DNA of 64,000 bases from Lichenostomus cassidix (Eukaryota; Chordata; Aves; Passeriformes; Meliphagidae). Of the stretch, positions 1-13,600 are shown piece after piece. Each line of letters starts with the position of its first letter. Within the stretch, counting starts at the first letter, position 1. Position numbers and translations under genes: made by a program. The notes beneath the pieces are model-generated. The model was not told the DNA's origin, did no database searches, and was given only the letters and a program-made list of their open reading frames with translations. Location of the stretch: the NCBI GenBank assembly GCA_008360975.2, contig CM039188.1, forward strand, positions 25,757,944 through 25,821,943, written 5' to 3'.

Positions 1-3000
1 ACTAAATATTTTAGTTGCATGGATCATGCTTTACTGCTTATACAGATCAGCCTGCAAGTGTGTCTGTTAAAACTGAGTCTAGGGAATTAAAAGTTCCTTG
101 GTGCTGAACATTTTGATCTCACGTCTTAGCCTCAATCTGTTTTTTCACAAATAGGGAGTAATAAAGTATTCACTCGTGGCAAATGTAGCCTACATGCTGT
201 ACAGGTTCTCAGGTTTTATAGCTTTGTTTTACTTTATTGTGGTTGACACTATACTTAGCCGTAAATATTTATGGAATTGTTTTCAGAATAGGAAGAACAA
301 AGATAACATCAAATAAATTAGTGCCTTTTTTTTTTTTTTTCTCCTGGTGATTGCTATAGGTATTCTGTATGCTAATGATTGTAAAACTTAATCACCTGGA
401 GGATGCAGTGGTGTATTAATAAAATTGTACTCAAATGCTATTTCTTCTCCCACAGCAAAGTGCTGATCACAGGCAGTGTCTCTTGGCAATTTATGTGATG
501 TTCTAAGTTCACATTTCAACCAGCCCTTTCCATTGATCTGCAAAAAAGGCACCTTTGTGCTAAGCCTTACCTTGTAGAGAGCGTAACAAATCAAACCAGA
601 TAGTCCCCATGGATTGTAGCCAGACAAAGGCTGCGTTGGTTCCAAACAGAAGAATCAGTTGGAATTAACCTGTGCATGTGTTTGATGAGCACAAAATCCT
701 TTCTCTAAAATGCTCTGCTTACCAAATGAAGAAATCCTTCTTCAGTCCTCAAAAGCAGACTTCAATAGAACGCATATTCTCGAAGAAAGGAGGCTGACTT
801 GAGTTAATAATGTGATCAGGATGATTTGCATTACTGCAAAACTGTTTATTCAAGATCAAATTACTTTAATTTGTTTTAATTACTTGTTTAAATACCTAAA
901 ATTATATATTTTCCATGCAGGCTGGCTTACTTGTATTCCCTGAAAGCCAGTTCATAGATGTGGGGATAACGCTAAACTTGAGGGGAAACTAAGTCAAGAT
1001 GGATGGGATGGGTTGTTCTGTGAGCAAGGTTAGTGGTCATGAAAAATGTTTCAATTTGGAGCCTTTACTATCCTAGAATTCTCTTCTAACTTAATGAGTT
1101 TACCCTCTAATGGAAGTAAAATCTAAATACCTGTAAAAATAACTCAAACCAAACAAGAAAAGAACCAATCAGCCAAAAAAGACACCACTTCCCCCCCGCT
1201 TAATTTTAGAAGTCAAAATTTTCAGTAATTTAACTTTTGGCATTACTTAGTTACTTTTACTTAGTTACTTGGCCTTTTTTCTTTCTTCTTTGATGCCCAA
1301 AAAAAAATTAAAAGAAGAATAGCATCAGCTGTAGAAGGAAAGGAGACAGTTGTGCAGTGTTAGGGAATGCACTTCTGCAGCAGCAGCCCGGGCATTGCAG
1401 TGAGCTGCGAGGGGAAAGGTTTCTGTGTTGTCAGTAGTGAAACAGCAGCACAGCCTCCCACAAACATGTGAGCAGCAGAGCTGTGACCCACTCTAGGAAA
1501 GCCCAGAACCTGTCATCCCATTCCTCTGTCATCAGAAGTCCAAATTTGTTTGGGCTGACACGGCAGCAATATCTCGTGGTGTTTTGCTGTGGATGCAGCC
1601 AGTTCTGTTGGCAGCAGCAAAACTAGAATGTCAGTAATGCAGACTGAGAAGAGGGGGCTAAGTGGTAAGCAGGCATCAGAGCTGTGTAATTCCAGGTGTT
1701 TGCCTAAATTTTCACACATGGTGTTTGTGAACAAGTGACAATCATTGTGCAATTAGAAATGAATCTGTATGTATCTAGTGGTACTAGATGATAGATAGTT
1801 CATGAAGTGGAGTTAACATATTGATACTGCACTTCAGTGTTTATGTCAAATTCGTCCTAGAAGGCCAAAACTGGTGAGACATTCTGCCTCCAGCAATGAC
1901 TAATAAGTGCACATAACCCTCTAATTCTTCAATTCAGAAAAAAATGGCTGGGTTGTGTCTAAATCCTGCAGTTTTGTGTTAGGTAGTTCCCATTTTTCAT
2001 ACATATTTTCATTATTTCCTGTCTTATGAGGAAATAATAATGTTTAACTTGTGTCTGTAGCAACAAAGCAAGTTTCTTTTTATGCTCATCTACATTTATT
2101 TGGTTTGCATTTTTATAAAAATAATCAGATATTTAAACTTGCTATCATACTTTCTATAATTTTGTGCAGCTATTCAATGTTATGATAGTATTGCAAACGT
2201 TTTGGATCTTTCTCAACAAGCAGGATTGTGACCTTCACCTGCTTTGGCAAGCTGCAACATCGTTACATAAATATCAGAGATGGGTTAAACTGAGGTCTGG
2301 TTTTGCTAGATGCTTATCTTTATTTTGCACTGAGTAAAACACTGTGATCCAAACAGATGATTCATGTTGAAACATGTCTTCTCTTACCAAATTTGCTGCT
2401 CAATTGCAGGAAAAATACCTTCCTTGAGGTCGTGAAATGATGTTCTGTATTTCTTAATTCAAACTGATCAGCCAGTTCTAAGCTTTTTCATTAGGAAACA
2501 TCTATTCAGGTATTTAAGAAACAGTATACACTGTCAGAGTTAGATTGGAAAAAAGCTTCAGAGATGGTATCTGCATGTTGTTTGAGGAAGTAAAATGTCA
2601 GCTGTGGTAATTGCAAGGCTAAACTTGGGTTCCAGACATCTCCCATTTTCTGGTAGTTACTGTTACAAGTTCTTAGTTGGTGTTCTTATTTAAATCTACA
2701 TGGGAAAAATGCCAAGAGGCAATTAGTGTTGCTATGTAATTTTAAAATTAGTTTTATTTACTGTAAAAACTGTACTGATTATTGGTTTATTTCAATATAT
2801 AACAGAAACTCCTAATTTAGTAAAAATTAAAGTGACTATATTTGGATTGTATATAAAAATGTCGTATGCATTTATGCTGTTGTACATTTATTGTGCTAAC
2901 ATCTGGTTTTTTCTTTGCTTGTTTTTAGTAATTTGTTAAGTAAATTTTTCAGTGGTTAACTTTTTAACAATGGTGTTCCTCCATTTCATTAAACATCAAG

Positions 3001-4574
3001 AAATTTTCTCTGTAGCATTAAAAAAGAAAAATAAGATCTTTTTCAAAGTAAATACAGCAATTCTTAGGTCACTTCAGTTTAGCCAAATGAAATGAGACCT
3101 GAAGTATATCCCATATGTAATTTCAGCTTAAAGTTATGTGCAGTGTTATGGGTATGACTGTCCTCCTGGGATTATTTCAAGCATAATTTGTAGATAATTA
3201 TTCTCTACTTTTTTATTAATATGAAATAAATTATCATGCTTGGAGGTTTTAGGCCCAAATAACTGCCTCTGACAGTGTATTCAACTTCAGTGTAATTTCA
3301 TCTGAACAAAAAAGTTAGTTTTGATAGCTGATGCTTTCTGATTTTAACAAATGTCCTAAGGTAAATTTGTAGATTTTTCTCTTACATGGGTATTAATGAT
3401 ATTCTTGCAACCTTATCTTAATCTTTTAGTTGCATACTTTTGTTTTAACAGCTCTAAAGGTAAACTGTTATATAATCTCTATGCAAAGTGAGGTCCTTTG
3501 GGAACAGAACAACAGGGTTATTTGGTTTTAAAACTCTAAAATATCTTACTGCCTACAGTAAACAAGGCAAGCTGTAACAAATCCACTGTAGCAGCAATAA
3601 CACTTGGCACCTAGAAGATTATTAGAAGCGTCTCTGCTTAGTGACAGAGAAGTAGAAAATCTGGGTGGAAAATGTATCAATCATCTCTCTCATATTTCTT
3701 CTTGTTTGACAGTTCTTGCAGAATTTTGCTTGTCTTTTTTATTTCAGGACTCTATGACTCTAACTTCTTTGGGAAACTCCCTTCAGATTTCACCGAATGT
3801 ATTTACTGAGTCCTGTCATAATGACACAGTCAGTGGTTCAATTACTGTGTTGGCAGTATGTTCAAGTTAGGCAAAAAATTGCTACTTACTAACAACTACA
3901 GATTCTTTTTATATCATTTGGTGGGTAAGATTTGTCCCTGTAGTAGAAATCAAGTTTGTTCACTTGACTCTGAAAAACAGTGTTACCGTAACTCAGTTAA
4001 TTTGAATTTATTGGTTTAGAGTCAAGTGCTATCTTAGAATGTACGTACATGACACTTCTTGGTTAGATATTTGGCTGTTTCAGCTGTCTCTGCCATTAAA
4101 CTTTGGAAACATTTTCAATATGCTGGTTCATTTAAAGTCAGGAACAGATTTTTAGATAAGGAAGAATAATTTGTACAGACCTGTACATTTGAATTCAGTG
4201 ACCCAAACATGATTCTTGTTTGCACCAAGTTCTTTATTAATTCCTGAACTTTTTTTCCTTTTCTTCTTTTTCCTTTTAAATATCAAATTTGGCTAATGAA
4301 AGGCTTTCAGAAATAATCATGTAGCTAGCTGAGAAGTGAGAAGTTCTTACTGTCAGAAAATGACAGAGAAGAAAAATTATTTCCTTACATATGTTTCAAA
4401 AAGAGAGATGAAGCTCATTTAAAAATAGTGCTGCTGGGATACACTTTGTGATACTTAAAATAGTGCTGCTAGAGCACATCTGGAAGAATTTATGTGTGCT
4501 CTACCTGCCTGAAATCTGTGTGTCCAGTTATATATTTGTTCATTAAAGAAAAGGTCTGTATTTGTTCTCTGCAG
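1..4574 (+). other. PTPN4: PTPN4 upstream intron (partial)
   Basis: AT-rich non-coding DNA ending in the acceptor CTCTGCAG before the first visible exon. I found no match to the expected N-terminal coding exon (residues 1-46), so it lies before the window. Contents: a T14 tract near 327-340, an exact 14-bp tandem pair at 1243-1270, a GC-richer patch around 1370-1500, and a 14-bp direct repeat AAAATAGTGCTGCT at 4422 and 4457. Short ORFs here, including minus-strand 388-645 and 1513-1752, resemble nothing I know. Confidence 0.8.
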
Positions 4575-4682
4575 AAACATGATCAGGGCCAAGTTCTATT
4601 GGACGTAGTCTTCAAGCATCTCGATTTGACAGAGAGAGATTACTTTGGTTTACAGTTGGCTGATGAATCTACTGATAACCCT
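4575..4682 (+). CDS. PTPN4: PTPN4 exon: FERM F1 lobe (residues ~47-82)
   Basis: 108 nt, phase 0 at both ends. It encodes 36 residues beginning [12 protein letters not shown] and ending ADESTDNP, the ubiquitin-like F1 lobe of the FERM domain. Acceptor CTCTGCAG, donor GTAAGT. Nearly identical to human PTPN4 from memory (ERDYF here, EQDYF in human) and clearly different from PTPN3, which reads KQDTGQVLLDMV. Confidence 0.97.
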
Positions 4683-7600
4683 GTAAGTTGACTCTGTTTT
4701 ATAAGTACAGTTTTAAAAATAACAATCATGTTCATCACTGTACTCTGTGTTATTTAAAGAGAAATAGAAATTAAATTTAATTTTAAATAGAAACTATTGC
4801 AAGATTGTGCCATCTTCCCTAACTGTGTCATTTAAGAGGGTCTGTATCATCTTGTAGTTATGATAAAACTACATGTCAGTAGTCACAGGTTTGGAGTAAA
4901 ATACTGAGTTTTGTGCTTCTGAAGTAATACCATAAAAAGATATTGCTTGTGTTATTGTATCTGTTTACTAGATTGCATTATCATTGTCAAAAATATGTTT
5001 TAAATTTGTTTTGTGGTTGTTTTTGTCATTGGATTTGCAAAATGACAGGGGAGTTTTAGATTGTTGTGTATGGAGTTTCTAGCCCAGATACCTGGTGATC
5101 TTTCAGTAGTGCTTCGTGTAGTCCACTGTTTGACAAGGGCAGTCATCTCATCACCTTAACAAAGAAGGGACTCCCTTGAAAATGAGTACTTACAAGAGTT
5201 CATGGGCTTTAATTGAAAGGAAATTCTACACAACTGAAACTCTGCAAATCACCAGTACAAAGAGATGCAAATGTAACATTCACTGCACTAGTTACAGTGG
5301 TACTACTGAGGTCATGATTGCATGAAGAACACTTCTTGGATACTTTCTTCTATAATTATCAAATAGTCAATGCTTGTTTAAAGGTGCAATTTAGCTAAGT
5401 ATTATTCCTTATAAGACAGTTCTTTACCTAATTCCTATTATATGTGCAGCACAGTCACAGGGTGAAAACTTACCTTGCAGCTTGTGCATCAAAAGTCAGC
5501 CACATTCACCTGTGGATAGTTCTGTTAGGACACTGGTGGGCTGGCCTCTACAATATTTTTATTCTAAACTTTGTTCCAGGCTGAAAAAGCATAGGCAAGC
5601 AGAAGAAAAGGCTGAATTATTTTCCAGCTTTGTTTAAGAAGTATTTAATTGCATATTGCTCAATATTGTACTCAACACTCAGAAATTAATCTGGCTTTCC
5701 AAAGGGTAGACCTCTAAGCTCTCTTGCTTTTAGTTTATCTGTCTGGAAGCAGATGAACACAGCACTGTAATAGAAGGATCTGGTTAAGAGTCAGTCTGAA
5801 AAAATTACTTAACAGGTATTTGATACAAGCACATATTTTAAAGATTTTGGGTTTTTTTCTTTATAAACATTTTGTCTCCTCAGCACATATCTAGTTGCCA
5901 TGAAAACAGTGTGTCAGAGCTTAAAAGAAATGTTACCAATATTAGTCATGCAAGCTTGTAGAATGTATGGGTTTGACTAATTTCAGTTTTTGATACACAT
6001 ATTCTTTTACACATAGTCCATTCGGACAAGGAAACCATATTGGATTCATAAATATTCTAGTTACTTGTGAAATAACACAGCAGAATATTGCTAAGATATA
6101 TTTAATGCAGTAGAAGGTAAAGATGATTGGGAAAATGGGATTCTGCTAATTGAGTGTGAAACCTCCAGCATTGTGTTTGAACATGGATCTCATTAATTGC
6201 AGAAACCTTAGATTTTTTTAATGTAATACTAAGGTAAAGATCAAGTATCTTTCAACATGTTTTGAAAGATTCTTATATCAAATTCATAAATATCCCTGGC
6301 TAGAGTGTTCTTTAAGCCTTTACATTTAGCCTTAAAAGTTAATTGATCCTGTATGAAGTGGGTTTTTTTTAGATAATCACACTTTTGAGGCTGTATCAAA
6401 CTGTCTCTTTACTTCCTCTTGAGTTGACTACTGCAAGGATACAGCATGTGGATCTAGTCATTATTTTTTATTCCTCATGAATAAAATGACACAGGACTGA
6501 CTTTAGATTCATAGTGTGTGTCAGGTAGCTCAGGTAGCTGCGTGTTTGCTTCCTCCTCCCTCACCTGAAAAAAATAAAAAGCCTGGTGATAAGTGGGAGC
6601 GAGTTGCATGCTGTACTGGGTTAGGTGTCTGTCACTCCACAGGAACTGTGGCCAAATAACCATTTCCTGAGGCTTGTGGACTTGCCTTGCAAGGCAGCAC
6701 GAAGAGTTGAGCAGTATTTATAGCAAAGATAGACTTAGGAGTTATCTGGACTATGGTGGTGTGCAGAGACTGCTAAATTGCTGATGTGCAGTGGTTTAAA
6801 CAACTTGAAGGACTTTCCAGACAGCCATATTTTTACCTGAAATTTGCCTGAACATTGATTTTTATAAGGCTCTGCCTGTACACAGCAGCGTTCTCCTGTA
6901 GAAATGATCAAGATTTGGCACTGTTTAGTAAAATTATTCTGTAGTCCTTAGTCTAGTAGGCCAAGTGCTGAGTCTCTGGTTTCCAAAATCCCAGTTAGTG
7001 ATGTATCAGTGCTGATACTCAGGCTGACAATTTGAAGTGAACCTGTGAACCAGTGGGATCACTCTCTGGATGTGCCAGACCTGAAAAATCCAGAGTCAGA
7101 TGTATTGGAAGTAGTTAAATTAATTTGAGTTGGGTAAATGAACCTGCTTACACCTCTTCCCTGCCAGAGGTAGTTCTTAAAGAGTACCTGAAGGTTGTTA
7201 AACAGCATAATTGGGTTCTGACCTCTCTCAGGCTCATGTGACAATCATAGAAGCAACTCCAAGTAGAATTAGTGCTGTAAAACAGATGTCTGGACAACAT
7301 ATGTTACCTTGGGGAAAGAAGAGCAGTAGCAATTGTTGATGATAGTGGTGATGTCTCCAGAATCAGCAACAAGCCTGTGTATGCCAGTGAGACATTTTGG
7401 TAATAGACCAAGTAAAAAGTAATAGAAAATCACCAGTTTCTTGATGTATAAGGCTATGATTTGTGCTTTGTTTCTCTGAAATTGGTGTTATAATTTGTCT
7501 CTTTCCAGAGGTGGTTGGATCCAAACAAACCTATCAGGAAACAATTAAAAAGTGAGTAATGTATGTATTTCGTCAATTCATCTATTGTTATTATGCTGTT

Positions 7601-10600
7601 TTTCCAGGGTGCCCTGATTAATTAGAAATAACTTTTCTTGACCATAGGAGGATCTCCTCACAGTCTGAACTTCAGAGTTAAGTTTTTTGTAAGTGACCCA
7701 AACAAGCTCCAAGAAGAATATACTAGGTAGGTCTGGTTACTTTGTCAATAAAATACTTTCCTAGAGCAATCAATTTCTTTAAGGTATAACACAGAAATTC
7801 TATTTTAACTCATTCTTGTATGTACAAGCTTCTAATTTTTGTCTAATAATTACAGATATGAACTATGTGGTTGTAGCAAATCAATATAACAAAAAGCCTC
7901 TGTGAATAAATTTATGAATTTATATGCAAAGTGAAGTAACTATATGAAGAAAATACTACCAAGTAGAAGCAGATAAGGGCGAATAGGGAACAGAGGAAAA
8001 ACTTAATCCCAGTATTTACTAATAAATACAAATCTAATTGGATCCTTACTTGTGCTCTTCTTTGTGACTAGAAAGTTGCTGAGCATTCTGCATTTTTTTT
8101 ACACTCTCCCCCCAGTTTTCTGCTTAGCACTCATAAAATTAATCCCTGTATGGTTGTAGTCCTAGTTTGAATCACGTAAGCTTCTTTTGATAGCAGTGTG
8201 TTGAAATCTGTTGAAGAAAATGCTCAGTGTGAATCAAAATAGGCTTGTGAATTGCAATTAGTCCCTGAAGAAATGTCTCAAATTTTCCATATTTTTAATT
8301 ACTTCTGACCCTCTACATAAATGGCATGATTTGACAGATTGGAATTTTTGGATGTCAGCCATTCTGAAAACAGGTCAGCCCCATTCAAAAAAATTGTTGA
8401 GGATAGCTTTTGAAACCTAAGTACCAAAACTGTGAAAATTTGAGTCCACATTTGTTTATCATTTCCTTTGATTTGTCATATTTTGGACAAATTTTGTACA
8501 TATCTATGCAAAATCTATCTATCATTAAAATGAGTCCCAGAGATCCTGGATGAGACTTTGTTTTACTGAAATGTTTACTCTAGGAAAATTTGGCAATTTA
8601 CTCTCTCAAAATAATGAAAAATGTTATTTGAATTAAAGGAAAATATGTAATATTCCTGAGGAGATGAAAAAAAGGATAAATGTTGATCAGTGTGAAGTAA
8701 ACCAGAAAGAAGGAGAAAACTTTGCTATTCTCTAAATACAAAGCTATAAATACAGCTTTCTTTTAAATGAGAAATAATGTATGATTTCTGTATCTAGGTC
8801 AACTCTGCCTTTTTTGCTAATAGGCCTAATTGCCCCTGAGAAAACTCATTTGTATTTGGAATTATTATAAAGAGAGTGTTATTATCCGTGGGTGCTTTTT
8901 GGGAGTGTAGTTAGCACGCCATGTCACAAATATGGGTCCTTTCACATGATCAGTATTCCCACCTCAAAAAAAAAAAAAAGAAAGTACAAGTTTCTGACAA
9001 TTCCAGCTCAAGCTGAGACTGTTCAAAAATGCTCAGTTTTTATGAATTCCATGCAAACAGAGGAATTGCAGACATGTGAAGCAGTGTGAATAGATGTCAG
9101 GGAAAGGTTCAGTGCAAGCTCATGACTTATTAGACCTCTGTGAATTCATGTGAGCAAGGCAGGTTTGAATGCCCCAGGTCAGGAGAGGTCAGCAGGAGCT
9201 CAGTGTGTGTTGGAAAGCTTCGCTTCAGGAGCTTGTCTTGGGAGGGAATGAAGCTTCATTAGTTCTCCTCATGGCAGGAAGAATTGCTTATTAACGTTGA
9301 CTCCATTAGCCATAATTCTGTCCTGCCCTTTTCTATCTATAGCTGTATAAGGAAGATGAAAACATGGTAATGCAGTGCTGCTTTTGCTGTTTTAGTGGAG
9401 TCTGTTGTTCAGGCTTTTGCAGGTCTGTTTTGCTAAAGCTTCTATTGATTTCCCATTTTGCTCAATAATATCTGAGGCTTCAGCATTCTGGGGTGGTTGG
9501 CTAACAAGCCATTAACCTCTCTGTTCACTGAAAACAGTGGACAGAAGACGGACTCTGCTTGGTGTCCCTTAATCAAGAGGTCCTTTAAGTACCATGAAAT
9601 ATTTATAATAAAGCTTTATACCAAAAAAAGGAAAATAAAATGGAGGTGCACCTGTATATTTGTGAAGAGATGCTCAAGCAAAGCATGTGAAGTATAGCAT
9701 AGCATATCCATTTAATATATAAATTTAACTTGTAATTTACTGCATTTATTAACTGGTAAATAAATTTTGCTTTATCTATCCTTTTTTTGCTTCAATATGC
9801 ATTTTAAGTATTTTAAATATTTTGAGGTCTTTAAAGCCTGGGTAATGTCTAAGTTTTAACTTCTTGAGTTTAATAGCTTTTAAACTAAGCTTCTTGCCTT
9901 TCTGATCAGTTAAAGAATCTCTAGATGATTTTGTAGGAGTTTAGGAGTTGACCACATGGACCAATATATTTGCTTGTTAGTTCACAAATGTTTGCCCTCA
10001 TTTTCTTTCAGACATGGAATGTTTTATCTTTCTGCTGTTCTATAGCTTGTAAATAGTTGGATTTCTGTCTATGTATTTGTAAATGTTTGTGGAAGTCTTT
10101 AAAGTGGTTGTTAATCCACTTTTTGAAGACGACACGGTTATGAGAAGTCTTATTATGTGTAATAAAGGCATGTATTTTGGCTTTAATTTCTTAGTTGAAG
10201 TTATTAGTGGGAAATATTTAATATTTAGTGCTTTTCATAAGTAATGTTGGTGTTTATTATGAATGGGTGTAGCCCAGCTTTTGAATCAGAACTACAAGAA
10301 GGAAACCAGATTATTAATACAATAGTACTAATGCAGAAGGTTTCAAGCCAAAATAAATTTATAAGAAAGCAGGAATGATGTTTAAATTTGCCACTCAGTG
10401 AAACTTTTGTGAAAAAATTTAAAAAACAGTAGAGACAAATACTACAGCAGCTTTTATGCTCTGTTACAAGGATTTTTCCTCTGAAAGTTTAGGCTTTTGC
10501 TAACATCTTGCCATCTTGATAAGTCTTGTTTGTTACCCCACTGCAGTCTCTACTTCAGTGGAGCATTGTAGCAGGTGTCATTTGCCACTTGATGTAAACA

Positions 10601-13600
10601 TTATACTTCTTTGAAATTTTCTAAAACCTCTGAGTGAAATATGAAGGAACTAAAGTGAGTGAACAAAAGATTCATTCTGAGATGTTAACCAAATATTTGA
10701 GTTCTATTGGAGAAACAAAGAAAGTAATTTAGAGGGAAATTTGTCTGTACTTTCAGGCTTGTTGGATTTTTTAAGTCATGATGTTTCTGCTGCCCCTGTT
10801 TGGTGGGAAATAGTTTGTGTTCTAAAATGTTTGGCCGTTCCTTTTGTTGTGTCCTTCTCTTTCCTGACTTGAAAGAATGGGCCTGGAAAAGCAAGATTAA
10901 TTTCTAAAACAAGCTTTTTTCACATCATAATTAAAAGAAAACTTTAGAAGTTCAAGGAAAGTTGGTTTAGAGGTGTTTGATAAAATAGGGTCCACAACTT
11001 TTATAATAACAATGTAACTCCAAAATACTAAGAATAATTAATATAAATGAAAACACAGTAGTATCAAATATTCAGTGAGAATAAATGAATTCTGTGTACC
11101 TGGAGTACAAATCATTCTTATGAGGGTACCTCCATACACAGATGAAAACTTCAACTTGTGGTTGCTGTATAAAGCAGGAGGAATGTGAAATTTGTAGCCT
11201 TTTAGTGAAATATAACATCATAGCCTGTAAGTCATTTAATTCACCAAGTCATTTTATGAAGCAAAGTTTCATTTCTTTCCCCTAAGAGTTTAGGAAATAG
11301 CATGCAAAATGTCAAGCTTTAGTTTTGCACTAACTGACAGCAAAATACATTAAAATGATGAAAAATGCTGGAGTAATTTTATTTTTAATTATAGTGTTTT
11401 TTGTTTGCTTCTTTAAAAAAGGTACCAGTACTTTTTGCAAATTAAGCAGGACATTCTTACTGGAAGGTAAGACATTTTTGTTGTGTTAAACATTAAATGC
11501 AAATTTGGTCAAGAAAAAGTTAATGATGATAGATTTGGCCTGCAAAAATATTATTAATAAATCACTGTTTATGCAAGTAGAAGTGTTTATAATAATTACC
11601 TGTCAAGTTCGTCCATATACTATAAAAGACTAGGGTTTTCAAAGAAGCCAAATGTCATATGAAATACGTAATTTTATTTGTTTCTCATTTTACAAACAAA
11701 ACAGATTGCCCTGTCCATATAATACTGCTGCTCTTCTGGCTTCCTATGCTGTTCAATGTAAGTATAATTAGTGTTTGTGTACTTGTTAGTACAGAAATAT
11801 ATCAAAAATAGTATTGATTAGTTTCTAAAGAATGTACTTTGTATAGCATTATATTGTGATGTTTGTGGGCATGATGCTAATTTTCTCATGATTAAGGAAA
11901 TTGATTGGTTGTCCTCCCTCAGCATGTTTTTCTGAATTGGATATAGAAAAAATACTTGAAGCCATGCTGCTAGAAAACCCCAAATCAGTACTCTTTTATT
12001 CCTGTGTATTCTTAGGCATGGCATTGTGGGTTTTGCCTTGAGAATGGTGCTAAAAAGTATTTCTTAGGACACCAAATAATTTTTAACATACCATACAGTG
12101 AACCTCCATATAGGTGTGGAAAAGGGAACTCTGGTCATATCTGGCCAAAAAGTTCAGTCCCTGTCTTGGCAATTTTAAGCTATTCAGTGAGTAGATGGGT
12201 CTTGAAAACTGAGATTGTTTTCTTCCTCACTCAGTTTTTCTTCAGAAACTTAAATTAGGCAATCCTGATATATTCATCTATATTCATGTGTTTTTCTACT
12301 GTTAAAGATACTTACATCCACATTAATGCTTTGTATACTTTGTACATATCAGACAAATAGTGTCTATATTAATATTTCATGAAAAATATCTAGTGATGTT
12401 AATGTCATGTTTTATGCATTAAAACAAGGTGAATCCATAGAACAGTTTCTCTTAAACAAAACTCCCACACTTCAGCTGCCTGAAAAATGTGCTGCAAATG
12501 CTTTTGTGCCATAGGGATTTGTCTTAAGAAGAGATAAAGTATTTGATAATGCAACAGGAACTATGAAAACTTTATAACATTTTTGGGGTATTAAGAATGC
12601 CATATGGGTTTTTTTTTCCAAATATTGTAGGAGTGGTGAGTATGCACAGTGCACTGTATTTACATTTATCCATGAGATCCTGCTGCCATTTAGTTCTTCA
12701 GCATGCAGAGCTCTAGCTAATGATTTCTATACTTGCCTAATAATAAACTTCCTGGATTCTTTATGTGTAAATAGCAGATACAGATCTCAGTCCTGTACTC
12801 TTGGATTCAGCAAGGAATGCATTCTGTTATAAAACCAGGTCCAATTCCCTAGTTTTTAAATGATCTAAAATAGGATCTGTTTGTGGAGATGCAAGTGACC
12901 CAGAGTTATTTCCTCCCTTCCCTTCCTTTCCTCATCCTCCTGCTCCATAAGTGCCTTCATCCATCTTGCCAGTGCCACTAGGCCTACCCAGGACCCCATA
13001 TCATGATGTATTGCTGTTATCTTTCCTCTTTTCATTTTACGTTTCTTATTTATCACTGTAGATGTGTTACATGGATTGCAGATATTTAAAGCTGAATTTT
13101 TTTTCCTGTAGCTAGAAAGCCTCAAAGACTGTATTTTTAGAAAATGTTGTTTATATGTTTTTTTTCTGACAAATGTGATTATAATTTATTTCTTACAATT
13201 TTAGGAAAGTGTTAGAAATTATGTAAATGCACTTTTTAGTAGTTTCAAGTAGAGTAGTTTCAATGTAGGTGTATGTATGTGTACTTTTTTCCATACATAC
13301 AATTGGATGTGCAAAAAATATTTTTCTAATGCTTCTGAATGTATCTTGGTGCAGAATGAGTTGGTGGTTTTTGCAGACCTTCATGATGGAATAGCAGTTG
13401 TAGTGTTAAAAGAATAAAATTGTTTAATCACATGAAAACAAGCAAAGGTAATGTAGTAAAAGAAAAATTAAATACTATCCTACACACACACACATACACA
13501 TATACATATATTTATATAAATATATATCCTCCTTAGTGCTAGCTGTAATGACAGCATTTATGGATTTATTTGTCTATTAAAAATTAAACATTTTACAAAT

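Noticed and set aside
388..645. 85-codon minus-strand ORF as a gene or pseudogene
   Set aside because: Read through for domains and homology; nothing recognised. Probably random.
1..4574. N-terminal PTPN4 coding exon in the first 4.5 kb
   Set aside because: No sequence encoding the expected ASELARDRQHTEVVCNILLL-like segment was seen on the + strand.
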